Positions 49,903 to 60,474 of a DNA stretch of 64,000 nucleotides are shown one piece after another. Source of the stretch: Circinella minor (lineage: Eukaryota; Mucoromycota; Mucoromycetes; Mucorales; Lichtheimiaceae); contig JAEPRB010000001.1 in assembly GCA_016758965.1 (NCBI GenBank), positions 186,001-250,000 of the forward strand. The letters run 5' to 3'. A model generated the notes under the pieces. The model ran no database searches. It was not told the origin of the DNA and saw only the letters and a list, made by a program, of their open reading frames with translations. Within the stretch, counting starts at the first letter, position 1. Every line of letters begins with the position of its first letter. Both the position numbers and the translations under genes were made by a program.

Positions 49903-50935
49903 TTACTGGGATTTAGTCTTTTTGGTTTCTTTTGCTTGAATATGAGAACCATTTAATTTTTTATGAATGTAAGCACCTATTATAAAACCATAGTTATAAT
50001 GTCAGCAAAAAAATAATAATCTAATTTCTATATTATTTAATTTTCTTACCTGCTTCATACATTCCAATACAAACGTTACCGCAGAGCATAAAGAAAGTGG
50101 CACGTCCAATAGTAGAAAATTCTGCCAAGAAAGGATATACCCAAAAACCGTTTCTTGCAAAACAATAAGAGGACCAACCCAAATATAAAAGGGTAAAGAT
50201 ATAAATTACATAAATATGGGTTTTCGAACGTACAAATTCGATATCAAATAATAAAAAGTCGATCCATAATAAAACAGCAGGCCATAAATGAAGTGACATA
50301 TCTAACGGTAATGGTAATACAAAGGGTACTTCTTGATGTTGTAATAAATCTTTACTATAAATAACCATTGGCCAATATAAAAGTGTAATCAATCCTTCCA
50401 ACTAAATTATTATCAATGAAAAGAAACCAGAAAAGAATTTAGTAACTTATGTTCTTTTCTTTATAATATATATATAAATATATATTTATTATGTACTTAC
50501 TGGTGTTGTAACATAGGCAACGGATTTGTATATACCTAAATAAATATAAAATTATGTCAAATATATTTTTTTATGTTAGTTTCCCCTGTTTTTTTTTTTT
50601 TTTGCCTGTCAAATATTTTTCTTTACCTTCTAGTGCATTAGGAATAACAAATCGAATAACTTTTAAAGCAAATGTCACCGTTGCTAATGTCAAACCAATA
50701 ATGGTCAAAAACTATATATATATATATATGAGGTTAATAAGAATTCAAGAAGATACACTATTACGATAAACTTCTCGCCCTCAAAAGACTTAATATTATT
50801 GTTACAAACCTGGAAAAGACCACCAAAACCAATATCAGGAGGAAATACACCTGTGAGGGACAAAAATCCATATGCATTCGACAAAAGGCCTACAATGTTA
50901 AGTAGTAACCGAGCCCATTCTTTCGTTGTTGCCAT
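49903..50935 (-). CDS. FAR-17a/AIG1 family transmembrane hydrolase
   Basis: Five exons, complement(49903..49976, 50050..50401, 50501..50535, 50627..50711, 50810..50935), join in frame to 223 residues. Five to six hydrophobic segments follow a short cytosolic N-terminus (MATTKEWARLLLNIVGL). In the AIG1/ADTRP family, membrane threonine hydrolases of fatty-acid esters of hydroxy fatty acids use a Thr and a His. Here the FLTIIG segment provides Thr45, and PLDMSLHLWPAVLLWIDFLL provides His120, at positions that align by eye with the known pair. Other family blocks are LLYWPMVIY and GNGFWVYPFL-like (here ARNGFWVYPFLAEF). The lysine-rich tail (KKTKSQ) may be cytosolic. The substrate in fungi is unknown. 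Confidence 0.88.
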
Positions 50936-52189
50936 GGGAAAAAAAAAGAAATATATATATATATATATATATATAAAGGGAAAAAGCTACACCTTTTTTC
51001 TTTCGCGTTTCAAAAAGTTATTTTATAATAAACTTTTGTAACGGTCCTAATATTCAACCGAAAATAAAATTTGCTCCACTTTTGTTCTAAGAAAAATGAT
51101 ATTTTTACAGGTTTGAAAAAGGGTTTTTCTATTTAAATTATGCTAAATCGTTTTTACTCACATAGCCAATTATTATAAAAAAAAAAGTCAACTATTTGGT
51201 AATATTATACATTATAAACTTATAAAATACATAGAGAATCGTCTCTTTGCTATTTACCATGATCACTATGATAGTATCTATTTATCCAAATATTTATTTT
51301 TGCTTTGAATGATTGTTGCTTGGAAAATGCGAAATTGAAACAAAAGAAATATCTAATTTTTTCGTGGGTGCCATATATGTAAATTATCCCATATTAGTAA
51401 CTTGGTGTGCATATACTTGTTATGAATTAGATGGCTATAAGAAGGAGAAGAACATGTCTACTTAGACTTTATACAGCTGAAAGTGCTTTTAATCCTTCTA
51501 CATTGAATAACATTATATGATTTTATTTCACTAGTGCCCGGGAGTTGTTGTAATAGTGCGTCCCTTTCCTCGACTTATTTCTTGTTGCTTTGTTTTACAC
51601 GTTTTTCATGTAAAAACAAAAAACCACACACCAATTTTAAAAGATATCTTCTTGTTGATACTATTATGATTATATTTGACACTTTTTGAAATGAATTTAT
51701 CACAACCACATCTCACTTGAAGATATGTTTTTACAACCACTTTTTTTCGGCTATGTGTATATATCTGCAGCAACTCTCCATTTCTTAGAAAAAACCAAGA
51801 CCACCTGTTCACCAAAAAGCGGATATCTAAGGAGAAAAAAAAACAAATGTTGTAAAAAGTGAGAATATTGTTGAACTATCTTAACAAACAGGTCAAAATT
51901 TAAGGAACTTACAACTCAATGATATATTACTATTTAGTACTGCTTTTTTTTTTATCAAGAGCAGTTGTTAATGCAAGGAAGGAGTTGAAAGTAAAAAGTT
52001 GTTATCTACAAATAGCTGCTGTGTTACGATCCATTACATACAATATTATAAAAAAAAAAGAAATGATCAATTCTTCAGATTATTAATAATAACATAATAG
52101 CTAAGGAAACCAATTTTCCCCATTTCTACCCCTTAATTTTTTTTTCATAGTAAACAACTTTTTAGTAGAAAAATAAAATAAAATAAAGA
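50936..52189. promoter_or_regulatory. Divergent promoter region between AIG1-like and aldo/keto reductase genes
   Basis: About 1.25 kb. An AT dinucleotide tract at 50953-50974 lies just upstream of the AIG1-like start. The reductase leader is A-rich (AAAATAAAATAAAATAAAG just before ATG 52190). No other feature found. Confidence 0.5.
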
Positions 52190-53884
52190 ATGACAAAAGA
52201 CATTCCCATCTTTAAGGTAAACGAAATCTTTTAAATGATTTTTTTAAATGAGAATATTTTTTTTTTTATATTTTACCACAAAAACTAACCTATATCATTT
52301 TTTTAACCTTTTTTTATATGTATATATTAAAATAAATAAATAGCTCAACAGTGGTTATGATTTTCCAGTCATAGGTTATGGTACTTTTGGTGGAACTGAC
52401 GCACCTCCAGAAGTTTACAAAGGAACAAAATATGCTCTAGAAGCTGGTTATCGTCATATCGATACGGCTTATAGTTGTAAGTGAATATTATCAAATATAA
52501 CTATAGTCAACCTATAGTTGTATCTAGCATTTTGCTGCGGAAGAAATCAAATTGGCAATATATAGACTCAACATTTATTAAGGAAGATATTGAAGACTAA
52601 CTATCATATTATTAACATTATTAATTTATTCTAGATGAAACTGAAGAAGTTGTAGGTAAAGCAGTTCGTGAAAGTGGTATCGATCGTAAAGAAATTTTTA
52701 TAACTACCAAATTATCACAACCATTCCATGAACCAAAACATGTGCGTCCAGCTTGTGAACGATCATTAAAATTACTTGATATGGACTATATTGATCTTTA
52801 TCTCATTCATTGGCCTTTCGGTTGGAAATATCATGGTTATGAATTTGAGGATTTGAAACACACGGACGAAAATGGACATCGTGAGATTAGTGATGTATCA
52901 TTTATCGATACATATCGTGCAATGGAAGAATTAGTTAAAGCTGGTCTTGTCAAAAGTATTGGTATGTGTTTTTTTATAGATACGTATAAAATTAGAAAAA
53001 AAAAAAGAGAGAGACCGAGAGCGAGATAAATAAAAGGTCATCATTATCATTATCTGTATACATATTTATATATAAATTATTTTTAGGTCTTTCAAATTTT
53101 ACTATTCCTATGATGGAGCAGATCTTAAAAGAATGTGAGATTCCTCCAGCTGTGAATCAGGTATATATATATACATCATACAAATATTATTTATTTTAAA
53201 ATTATTCTTGTTAACATGACAACCCCATAATTTTTAATGTAAGGTTGAAATTCATCCAAGTCTACCACAAGAAGAATTGTTGACATTTTGTAAAGAACAT
53301 AACATTGTTGTCACTGCACACAGGTATACATAGTATATATTACTCATGTTGTTGTTAAACAAAATAATTATTTGTGTATATTAAAGTAAAATATCTATAA
53401 ATAGTCCTCTTGCTAATCCTGGCCATCGTGGAAGACTTGCCATGTTAGATCACCCTACTGTAAGTCTGAAATAATTACTTGAACCAAATCGGATGTACCA
53501 GTGAAAATTTAATTACATATCTACCAAATATTATCACTAGGTCTTAAATGTTGCCAAAAAGTATAATACTACACCAGTCCAGATATTGCTTAATTGGGGC
53601 CTTTCTCGTGGTTATTCGATTATTCCCAAATCAGCTAGACCTGAACGTATCAAAGCCAATCTTACTGTTATCAGGCTTGATCAAAAAGACATTGATGAAA
53701 TTACCAACATTGGAAAAGATTCTACTATTCGTGTTTGGTAAAGTATTATAGGTTGGCTACGTAAATGTTTTTCGTGTATATTAAATATTAATTTTCAAAT
53801 TCAATTTAAATTATTAGTGATCCTGTCAGATATTTTGGTCCTGATTTCGATATTTTTGATGATTATAAAAATACTTCAAAATAG
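52190..53884 (+). CDS. Aldo/keto reductase
   Basis: Eight exons, 52190..52216, 52344..52476, 52635..52961, 53087..53160, 53244..53323, 53405..53459, 53541..53737 and 53818..53884, join in frame to 319 residues. The catalytic tetrad of NADPH-dependent aldo/keto reductases is complete: Asp49 and Tyr54 in [13 protein letters not shown], Lys79 in ITTKLSQPF, and His112 in DLYLIHWP. The later cofactor-binding segment [16 protein letters not shown] carries the usual Lys-Ser and Arg. It reduces aldehydes or ketones in the cytosol; the substrate cannot be set from sequence. A sugar or glycerol-type reductase is the commonest role of this subgroup in fungi. Start [20 protein letters not shown] matches the family N-terminus across the first intron. 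Confidence 0.95.
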
Positions 53885-53951
53885 AATATATAGAATTATT
53901 TAAATGTTTAATAAAATTCTACCGTAATTTCTCGTTTAACCTGTATTCTTC

Positions 53952-54013
53952 TAAACCGGTAACATCTCTCGGCTATTTTTTTTATAGGATATACTTGGTA
54001 AAATACCGGTTTA
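53952..54013. repeat. Short inverted repeat TAAACCGGTA / TACCGGTTTA
   Basis: The 10-bp arms at 53952-53961 and 54004-54013 are perfect reverse complements separated by 42 bp. The left flank (53919-53957) resembles a segment at 20011-20049. This could be the end of a small non-autonomous element or a transcription-end hairpin of the reductase gene. Confidence 0.5.
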
Positions 54014-54767
54014 TACGATACTGCGCTTTTAAAATTGATACGTAAAATCAGTAATATGAGATTGCTTAAGCGTCATCTCAGCTCTTTTCTTTGTTTCTAC
54101 GTACGTAATTGCTTAATTCTTTCGCGCAGTTAATTAAAGATATTCAAATCATTCTTTGTTATTAAGAGATAGTTCGTCAACAAATTGTTGATAATAATGT
54201 TTCTTTTTTTGCTATCATATATAGGCACCCTTTTTTCTGCTTCCATATCTACTTTTTTCTTAATTTCTTTACGTATGTATTTTTTTATCATCATCTGAAA
54301 CTATGCTTATTTGTAAACTCAAAAGCTAAAACTGGCACAAACGTTCACATACGGAGAGTAAGCGATCTAATGAAAAGGTGCCGTACTACATAATATACAT
54401 ATATAATACACTGAAAGTAAAAATTTCATAGAAGCATTACTACACATAGTGTACCTAACATTCCAAAGTGTAATCACTGTATATGTTTCATTCTTATTTA
54501 CTCTCTTTACTTCAAAAAAAAGTTACTGTTCCGTACAGAAATTAATTCAACTGCTAGAACCAGTTCAACGGTTTTGGCTTGATTTTTTTTTGCTTAGAAA
54601 CTGAGTTATGTCAATTCATGATTAAATATATATATAAAAAAAAATAGTTATATTCGTTATAATGGATTATGACACCATTTCCCACCCTTAACAACAACCG
54701 GGCCTCGTACCCAGGCGTAATGGAAGAGTGCGCCAGGAAAAAGAAGAAAGCCAATGCCAACAGGTCT

Positions 54768-54800
54768 CCCGTCCAAGTCCCGTCCAAGTCCCGTCCAAGT
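54768..54800. repeat. Three direct copies of the 11-bp unit CCCGTCCAAGT
   Basis: Three perfect tandem units in a locally GC-rich block (about 54690-54810) that stands out from its AT-rich surroundings, and which lies some 220 bp before the integrase fragment. It could be subterminal sequence of a decayed transposon. Confidence 0.8.
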
Positions 54801-55014
54801 CCTAGCAAATGCCATTTCAAGTCCTTGAAATAGTCATTATATATATAGTTATATCTGTTTGTTAAAAAAAATCTGTCAATTTCACGTCTACCCAACCACT
54901 GCTATCATCAAATTTCAGTGGCCGTCAATAAAATTCACTTCACATTCTGTGAATTCTTAAAAAAAAAAAAAAAAAAAAATTAACAACAACCGGAAACAGA
55001 TACTTAATTGTTTT

Positions 55015-55206
55015 ACGGAATACTTAATTAAATGGGTAATACCCGCCGCTTTACCTACTTTTGATTCCAACATGATCGCTCAAATACTACTATACGAAAT
55101 CGCTCTTAAACATGGGATTATGAAGAAACCCATTACAGACAATGGCGCCAATTTGATCGGCATCGCTACCACGCTTAATACAAGGTCATCATTGCAAATA
55201 ACATAA
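55015..55206 (+). pseudogene. Integrase fragment of a Ty3/gypsy-like retrotransposon
   Basis: A 63-codon open stretch reads YLIKWVIPAALPTFDSNMIA, then ILLYEIALKHGIMKKPITDN and GANLIG before it loses similarity. This is the central part of a retroelement integrase core (KWVEA-type block, then the TDNG block with the second catalytic Asp). The first catalytic Asp region and everything after the TDNG block are missing, so it is a dead fragment. No long terminal repeats or reverse transcriptase were found nearby. Confidence 0.75.
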
Positions 55207-56536
55207 GTCAAAAGCAGAACAAGTTCGCCTTTTTCAGGAACTCAACACTTGGTGTTGTTATAAACTAAGACCAAGTTTATAAAGGGGTCTGTGCTTTTTC
55301 GGAGTTAGCAATGAAATGATCAGTGATGATTAGTTTATAATCTTTTTGATGCTTAAGTTTATCTCTTTTATTTAACAATATTACAACATACTTATTTTAA
55401 TATTTGAAATTATTTGAATAGTCATAAACAAGTCATAACTATGGAAATTAAAACTTTGACGGTCACCAAAAAGTTCATTACTTCTTCTTCTTCTTCTTTA
55501 TTCGTGATACAAGTGTTTTTAATAGTGCCTCTTTTTTTTTTTCCTTATTTCACGTTAAAAATCTAAGGGAAAAAATACTTTAGGGCACTCTGAGCTTGTT
55601 TATTTTATTTTTTTACTTTGGTTTTTACCTAAGTTTCTCGAATGATAATAATGACTTTTGATTATGTTCATCATCTCTCTGTATTAAAGCATGCATTACA
55701 AAAAAAATTCGTTATATTGTACTTAAACGCTTGTTATTTGTGCCTTAAAAGAGTTATACTTATTATGTGTTTATTAATTAACAGGTATTATTGAATCACT
55801 ATATTTAAATAGAAAATACGAATAAAATAATCTGTATATATATGTATTGAGCATTCGACTAATAATGTTAATGAAAATATTTGTTATGATCTCATTTAAA
55901 TACCTAAAACCTATCATGTTGTCAACTATCATTTTTTTGTAACGATTAAATGACGTTATATAGACCACTCATTATAACAATACTCTTTCTCTTTTTCTTG
56001 TATATATATATTTGTTTTGTCATTATTTATCATAGATGTATCATTATTTACGTAGTAAAATACAACTGTTTCTATATATTGATTCAAATTTTGGACTATG
56101 TAATTTGTTCATCTGATACGTATGGTCCTCATCAACGCACGTCTTCTTTAACGAAAGTACTGATTATTAGCAGGACACTCATTTATCAAGAAGATGTAAA
56201 TTTATCTGTGTACACTTACACACAACTACTTAGTACAACACCTCCTTTTTGCTGTATGTTGCCGTTTTTATTAAAGTTAAGTCCACAGTAAGTTTTAAGC
56301 AATTAACTGCGTATACATTATATAAACTGTCATCTTTTGCCTTGTACAGCAGTTATATATGTAGTATTCCAGCGTGTGTTCTACGCGTTATAATTTCAAT
56401 TTTTTATTTTATTTTGACTCGCGACAGATAAGCGCGTCCTAAATAATTCAGTCGCGTTTAAATATATTATTTATTTTTCCCCTTTCACTTTTTTTTTTTT
56501 GACATAAATAAAATATATACCAATAAGAATAATAAA

Positions 56537-57759
56537 ATGACATCTTCAAGTAATAGTCCCAACTTAAGTTCAGACGAATTCGACGAGAATGAAATTCCTG
56601 ATAATGCTTTAAAAGGATTACTTCAAAAAGAACTTGAACTTCAACTTTTGATTGATGCTTTACAAACTGAAATCGCCCAACTCGAAGAACGTATTACTGG
56701 AAAAGATAAAGGCAACCATGAAGAATTGGACGAGAAAGGTATATATATATATATATATTCTTTTTATTTTATTTTTTCAAATGTGCTTATATATGTATAT
56801 ATATAAATAAATAAATAAAAAAACTATTTCTTTTAGATCTCGAAGAATTTGAAGCACCTGAATGGTGTGTACCTATTAAGGCTAATGTCATGACTTTTGA
56901 CTGGGATGTAAGTATTTGTACTGGTAAAAGAAAGGGAAAAAAAGCATATGTATATAGGATAATAATTTATTTATGTTTATTATAGTCGTTAGCTGCTGAA
57001 ACACAATTTGATGTTATTGTTGCTGATCCACCATGGCAGTTAGCCACTCATGCTCCTACTCGTGGTGTAAGTCATTTACTACAATATGATAACTAAATTA
57101 TTTTATATGAACATTCAAATTAATTTATAATAATGTATGATTAGGTTGCCATTGCATATCAACAACTTCCTGATGTTTGTATTGAAGAAATTCCTATTCC
57201 AAAACTTCAAAAGAATGGATTTATTTTTATTTGGGTTATTAATAACAAATATGCAAAAGCATTTCAACTTATGGAACGATGGGGCTATACGTAAGTTATA
57301 GATTTAATTTGGGAAATTCTTTTTAAGAAAAAAAATGACGGAGGATCATTTATATCTGATATTTATTCCTTGATAAAATAGTTATGTGGATGATATTACA
57401 TGGGTGAAACAGACTGTCAATAGACGTATGGCAAAAGGTCACGGTTATTATTTACAACATGCAAAAGAAACATGTTTAGTAGGAAAGAAAGGTGAAGATC
57501 CACCTAATTGTCGAAAATCTGTTGGTTCAGATGTCATTTTTTCAGAACGACGAGGTCAAAGTCAAAAACCAGAAGAACTTTATGAATTAATTGAGGAATT
57601 AGTACCAGATGGTAAGTAAATTTTTTATTGAAGATATTTTATTGATATGAGTCTTTATTTATTTATGTTTTTATCTTTAAATTAGGTAAATATTTAGAAA
57701 TTTTTGGACGTAAGAATAATTTACGTGATTATTGGGTTACTGTTGGTAATGAATTATAA
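56537..57759 (+). CDS. MTA1: MT-A70 family adenine methyltransferase, MTA1-like (candidate DNA 6mA methyltransferase)
   Basis: Six exons, 56537..56738, 56837..56907, 56986..57066, 57145..57290, 57382..57611 and 57686..57759, join in frame to 267 residues. An acidic N-terminus and a short coiled-coil-like helix (LLQKELELQLLIDALQTEIA) precede the MT-A70 domain. The catalytic DPPW is at 105-108 (FDVIVADPPWQLATHAPTRG). Further family blocks are GFIFIWVINNKYAKAF, DDITWVKQTVNRRMAKGHGY, HAKETCLVGKKG and the closing LEIFGRKNNLRDYWVTVGNE. DPPWQL followed by PTRGVAIAY, and WVKQTVN, differ from METTL3 (DPPWDIH) and METTL4. They match the MTA1/AMT1 subfamily that methylates ApT in ciliate DNA and is kept in early-diverging fungi. 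A predicted RNA methyltransferase remains possible. Confidence 0.88.
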
Positions 57760-58119
57760 AATTAATTAACTTATACAACAATAAAAACAACTGTAAATTA
57801 TCTACATATATATATTATCAACATGGAGAATATGAGTATCCTTTTTTTTTTCTTATTAAGATTATTGGAGTTGAAGGATAGTAGATGAAAAGGAAGAAAG
57901 GGTTGATGGGAAAAGTGGGTCCATTATAGTGAATCGTTTTGCGTGTTTTGTGTGTGTTATGAATAAAGGGGATCTTTTTTATATTTTTGCAAGTTAAAGT
58001 ATGAAACCATGGATACTGGTTTTCTGCACATAGTAACCAGCTGCCATAATAATAGACATCCGAACCAGGCTTTTTTTTTTTACTGCTGAGTCTCTTGATG
58101 CTTGAATCCGATTCCAGTC
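57760..58119. other. Short spacer, 3' side of the methyltransferase gene
   Basis: AT-rich, no open frame with coding character. It should contain the 3' untranslated region of the MTA1-like gene. Confidence 0.5.
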
Positions 58120-58830
58120 GTCTGTCTAGTTGATTTCTGTGCGATTTTCTGTTGGTGTCCTATCTTCTTTAACAGACTGCATGTACAGAAATACTATTGA
58201 GTGCAGGAACATCCAAAATCATTGGACACGAATTGAGACATTAATAATCTTCGTCCGTCATTTTCCCGTCACATATATGGATATTGTAAGGATCATTCAT
58301 TATTATTTTCAAATTATTAATAATACATATACACAGCGACTATCCTTTTCGTTAAAATGCTACATACGAAGCAATTTTAATATGACTACCAGACAAATTA
58401 ATAGGGGCAATCACAGGTCCTTCTTGCATGATTTCATTACTTTTGATTAAGACGAGTATACTGTTTTGCTTCAAGTACGTAGTCCCACATACGAAGCGTC
58501 ACATCGTCATGATTACCTCGAACACACCATGCATTTAACTCTGGCTCGTCAAATAACCCCAACACTACCATGCCCTTTGTCCACAAGATTACCCATAAAT
58601 ATAATACGCTCTCATTTGCTATAATCGTAGTTGCTTCTATAAGCGAGTTCATTAAGCTCTTGTTATAACCATGTATAAGAAGGCAATAAATTTTTTAAAA
58701 TTAATAAAGATATTCGTGATTGTTTGGCGATGATTCTGTCGATATCGATATTAGCATAAGCTGTTTCAAAAGGAGTCCATTGAAAGCTATAAGAATCATT
58801 TTATAATTTGATAATTAATAACACTTTCTA
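58120..58830 (-). pseudogene. Broken PPP-family metallophosphatase gene
   Basis: Minus-strand pieces in several frames line up in the order of a calcineurin-type phosphoesterase. They are FQWTPFETAYANIDIDRIIA (near 58780), ERIIFMGNLVDKG (near 58590), LNAWCVRGNHDDVTLRMWDY (near 58500), PVIAPINLSGSHI (near 58390) and MTDEDY, then LNSCPMILDVPALNSISVHA (near 58210). The GDxVDRG-like block reads GNLVDKG, so one metal ligand (Asp) is replaced by Asn. GNHDD is intact. At least three frame changes and several stops make it a pseudogene. The layout recalls fungal polyphosphatase Ppn2-like and bis(5'-nucleosyl)-tetraphosphatase-like proteins; family level is a judgement by eye. Confidence 0.6.
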
Positions 58831-59204
58831 AAATTATTAATCATAATATATAGCAACTGTGAATAAAAAAAAATAGAAAAGAAAGAGATTCTTACTTCAA
58901 GCATCCGAGGACTTGAGCAAATATCCTTGTAAGTATACCAATGATAATTAATATACTGAGAGAGATGTTCTTGATGCAATGTTATGCACTCGACAATTAC
59001 ATTAAATGGACCGGATTGAATTCATGCCACTCAATATCTTGTACATTTCCCTCCCTTCTAGAGAGATGATTCAAAGTAAACCAGAAAATACACTAGCTAA
59101 CATTTTGATACGTAACTTTTTTTATAGATATGTATATAATTAGTCTATTTCACTTTTATTATGAATATGTATTTATATAACTAAGCTAATCCTCTTTAAA
59201 ATGT

Positions 59205-60035
59205 AATCAGTGAAAAAGTATGAAGTTTTACCAGTTTAAGTAAATTATAATCCCTGCGAGTGTAATATTCTTTAAATGTAACAAAATGTATGAGCCTATA
59301 TAGAATTTTGGGCAACGGTAATAGACATTCAGAGCTGTCTTAGCAAGATGGATACTTGTGGTTTTGGAGGATGAATACAGGGCAAATGTTGTTTACAGTT
59401 ACGATGATAACCATACACAGATGTTCCGGGCTGCCGGGAGGAGTGTTCAAGTTTGCCGTGAACATCGAAAAAAAATTCGAAGAATCCATGAGAATACAAA
59501 CGACCCAGGTCGACATAATGTTGGTGCTTGGATGATGAAAGAAACAATTGGTTGTCTATAAGGCAATGTGACAACTTACGTAGAAGATGCTGATATATAA
59601 TAATAGATTTAATCAGGAACTTATATCTGTTCAAATACGTAGAAGTTGCGCATAAATATATATATATATATATATATGGTATCAAATGATATAGAGGAAA
59701 TGTCTATGCATTGATATTCTGTAATGAATGTCATTCAGTAAATAATCAAACATTATATAAATATATATATATATAACATGCTCATCGTTAATACGTAAAA
59801 GAAAAATACATATTTATTAATATATATCGTTGTTGGAACGTGATATTAATGGTGCAAGAAACATTGGAAGAATTCTATTGGTATATATTGAATCGAATGG
59901 CGATATTAACTCTCGTCCACTGGCACTAAGTCGTGTAAACAATCGAAAGGCACTTGCGGATGTTAATGACGATGAAATTGAACAAGATCTTGAAGTTTTA
60001 TAGTAGCAGGAAAACTACTCTGACATGAAACTAAC
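59205..60035 (+). pseudogene. Fanzor/TnpB-like nuclease remnant, C-terminal part, copy 2
   Basis: Diverged copy of 8640-9394 in the opposite orientation. On the plus strand TFRAVLARWILVVLEDEYRA, continuing VVYSYDDNHTQMF, is open at 59329-59561. It follows what looks like a splice acceptor (GGTAATAG). Separately, LLERDINGARNIGRILLVYI, continuing ESNGDINSRPLALSR, is open near 59823-59940 and ends EQDLEVL with a stop at 60003. RDINGARNI fits the RDxNAAxNI motif that carries the last RuvC aspartate of TnpB/Fanzor nucleases. The zinc-ribbon cysteines expected between the two blocks are mostly absent, and the N-terminal half is missing, so the element is dead. AT dinucleotide tracts lie at 59655-59676 and 59763-59774. 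Confidence 0.45.
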
Positions 60036-60474
60036 TAGAGAGAGTAAGTATATATATATCTATATATTTGTGTAATATACAATGCAAAAATTTACTAACT
60101 TTTTAGTATTATTATTTTTCCCTGCCACTTTACTTTTATTTCCTTAATTTTTTGCTACGTACATATTTTTTTTTTTTTTGCTGAATAAAGAACCCTCAAT
60201 TAAAGAGTTAAAAATAATAATAATGTTATAATAGCAAGTTATTAGTATCATTCTATCCTTTTATATATATAACTCTTCAAAAATCAGGATATGTAATAGT
60301 CAATTATTTATTAATAAATATAAGCTTATAAGTCCTCTATGAAGAAACCATGACACCGGGAACTCAAAAAAAACTGGGTCTATGCGCTTTGTCAAAAAGG
60401 ATCAAGAACTCCGAGTTGGTTAATCCCCCCCCCCTTTTAACTTGTAACAATATAGAATAAAGTAAAAAAAAAAG
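60036..60474. promoter_or_regulatory. Upstream region of the twinfilin gene
   Basis: About 440 bp, AT-rich, with T and C runs (C run near 60425-60434) before the A-rich leader and ATG at 60475. No defined regulatory site assigned. Confidence 0.45.

Larger units (their letters stand above)
53885..56536. other. Intergenic region with retrotransposon scraps
   Basis: About 2.65 kb. It holds a short inverted repeat, an 11-bp triplication and a decayed integrase fragment, listed separately, and a 21-base A tract near 54959-54979. The last 80 bases before 56537 are the A/T-rich leader of the methyltransferase gene. Confidence 0.6.

Noticed and set aside
54611..54895. Minus-strand open frame containing LGRDLDGTWTGDLL
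   Set aside because: The apparent motif is produced by the 11-bp triplication; flanks are low-complexity and no protein family fits.
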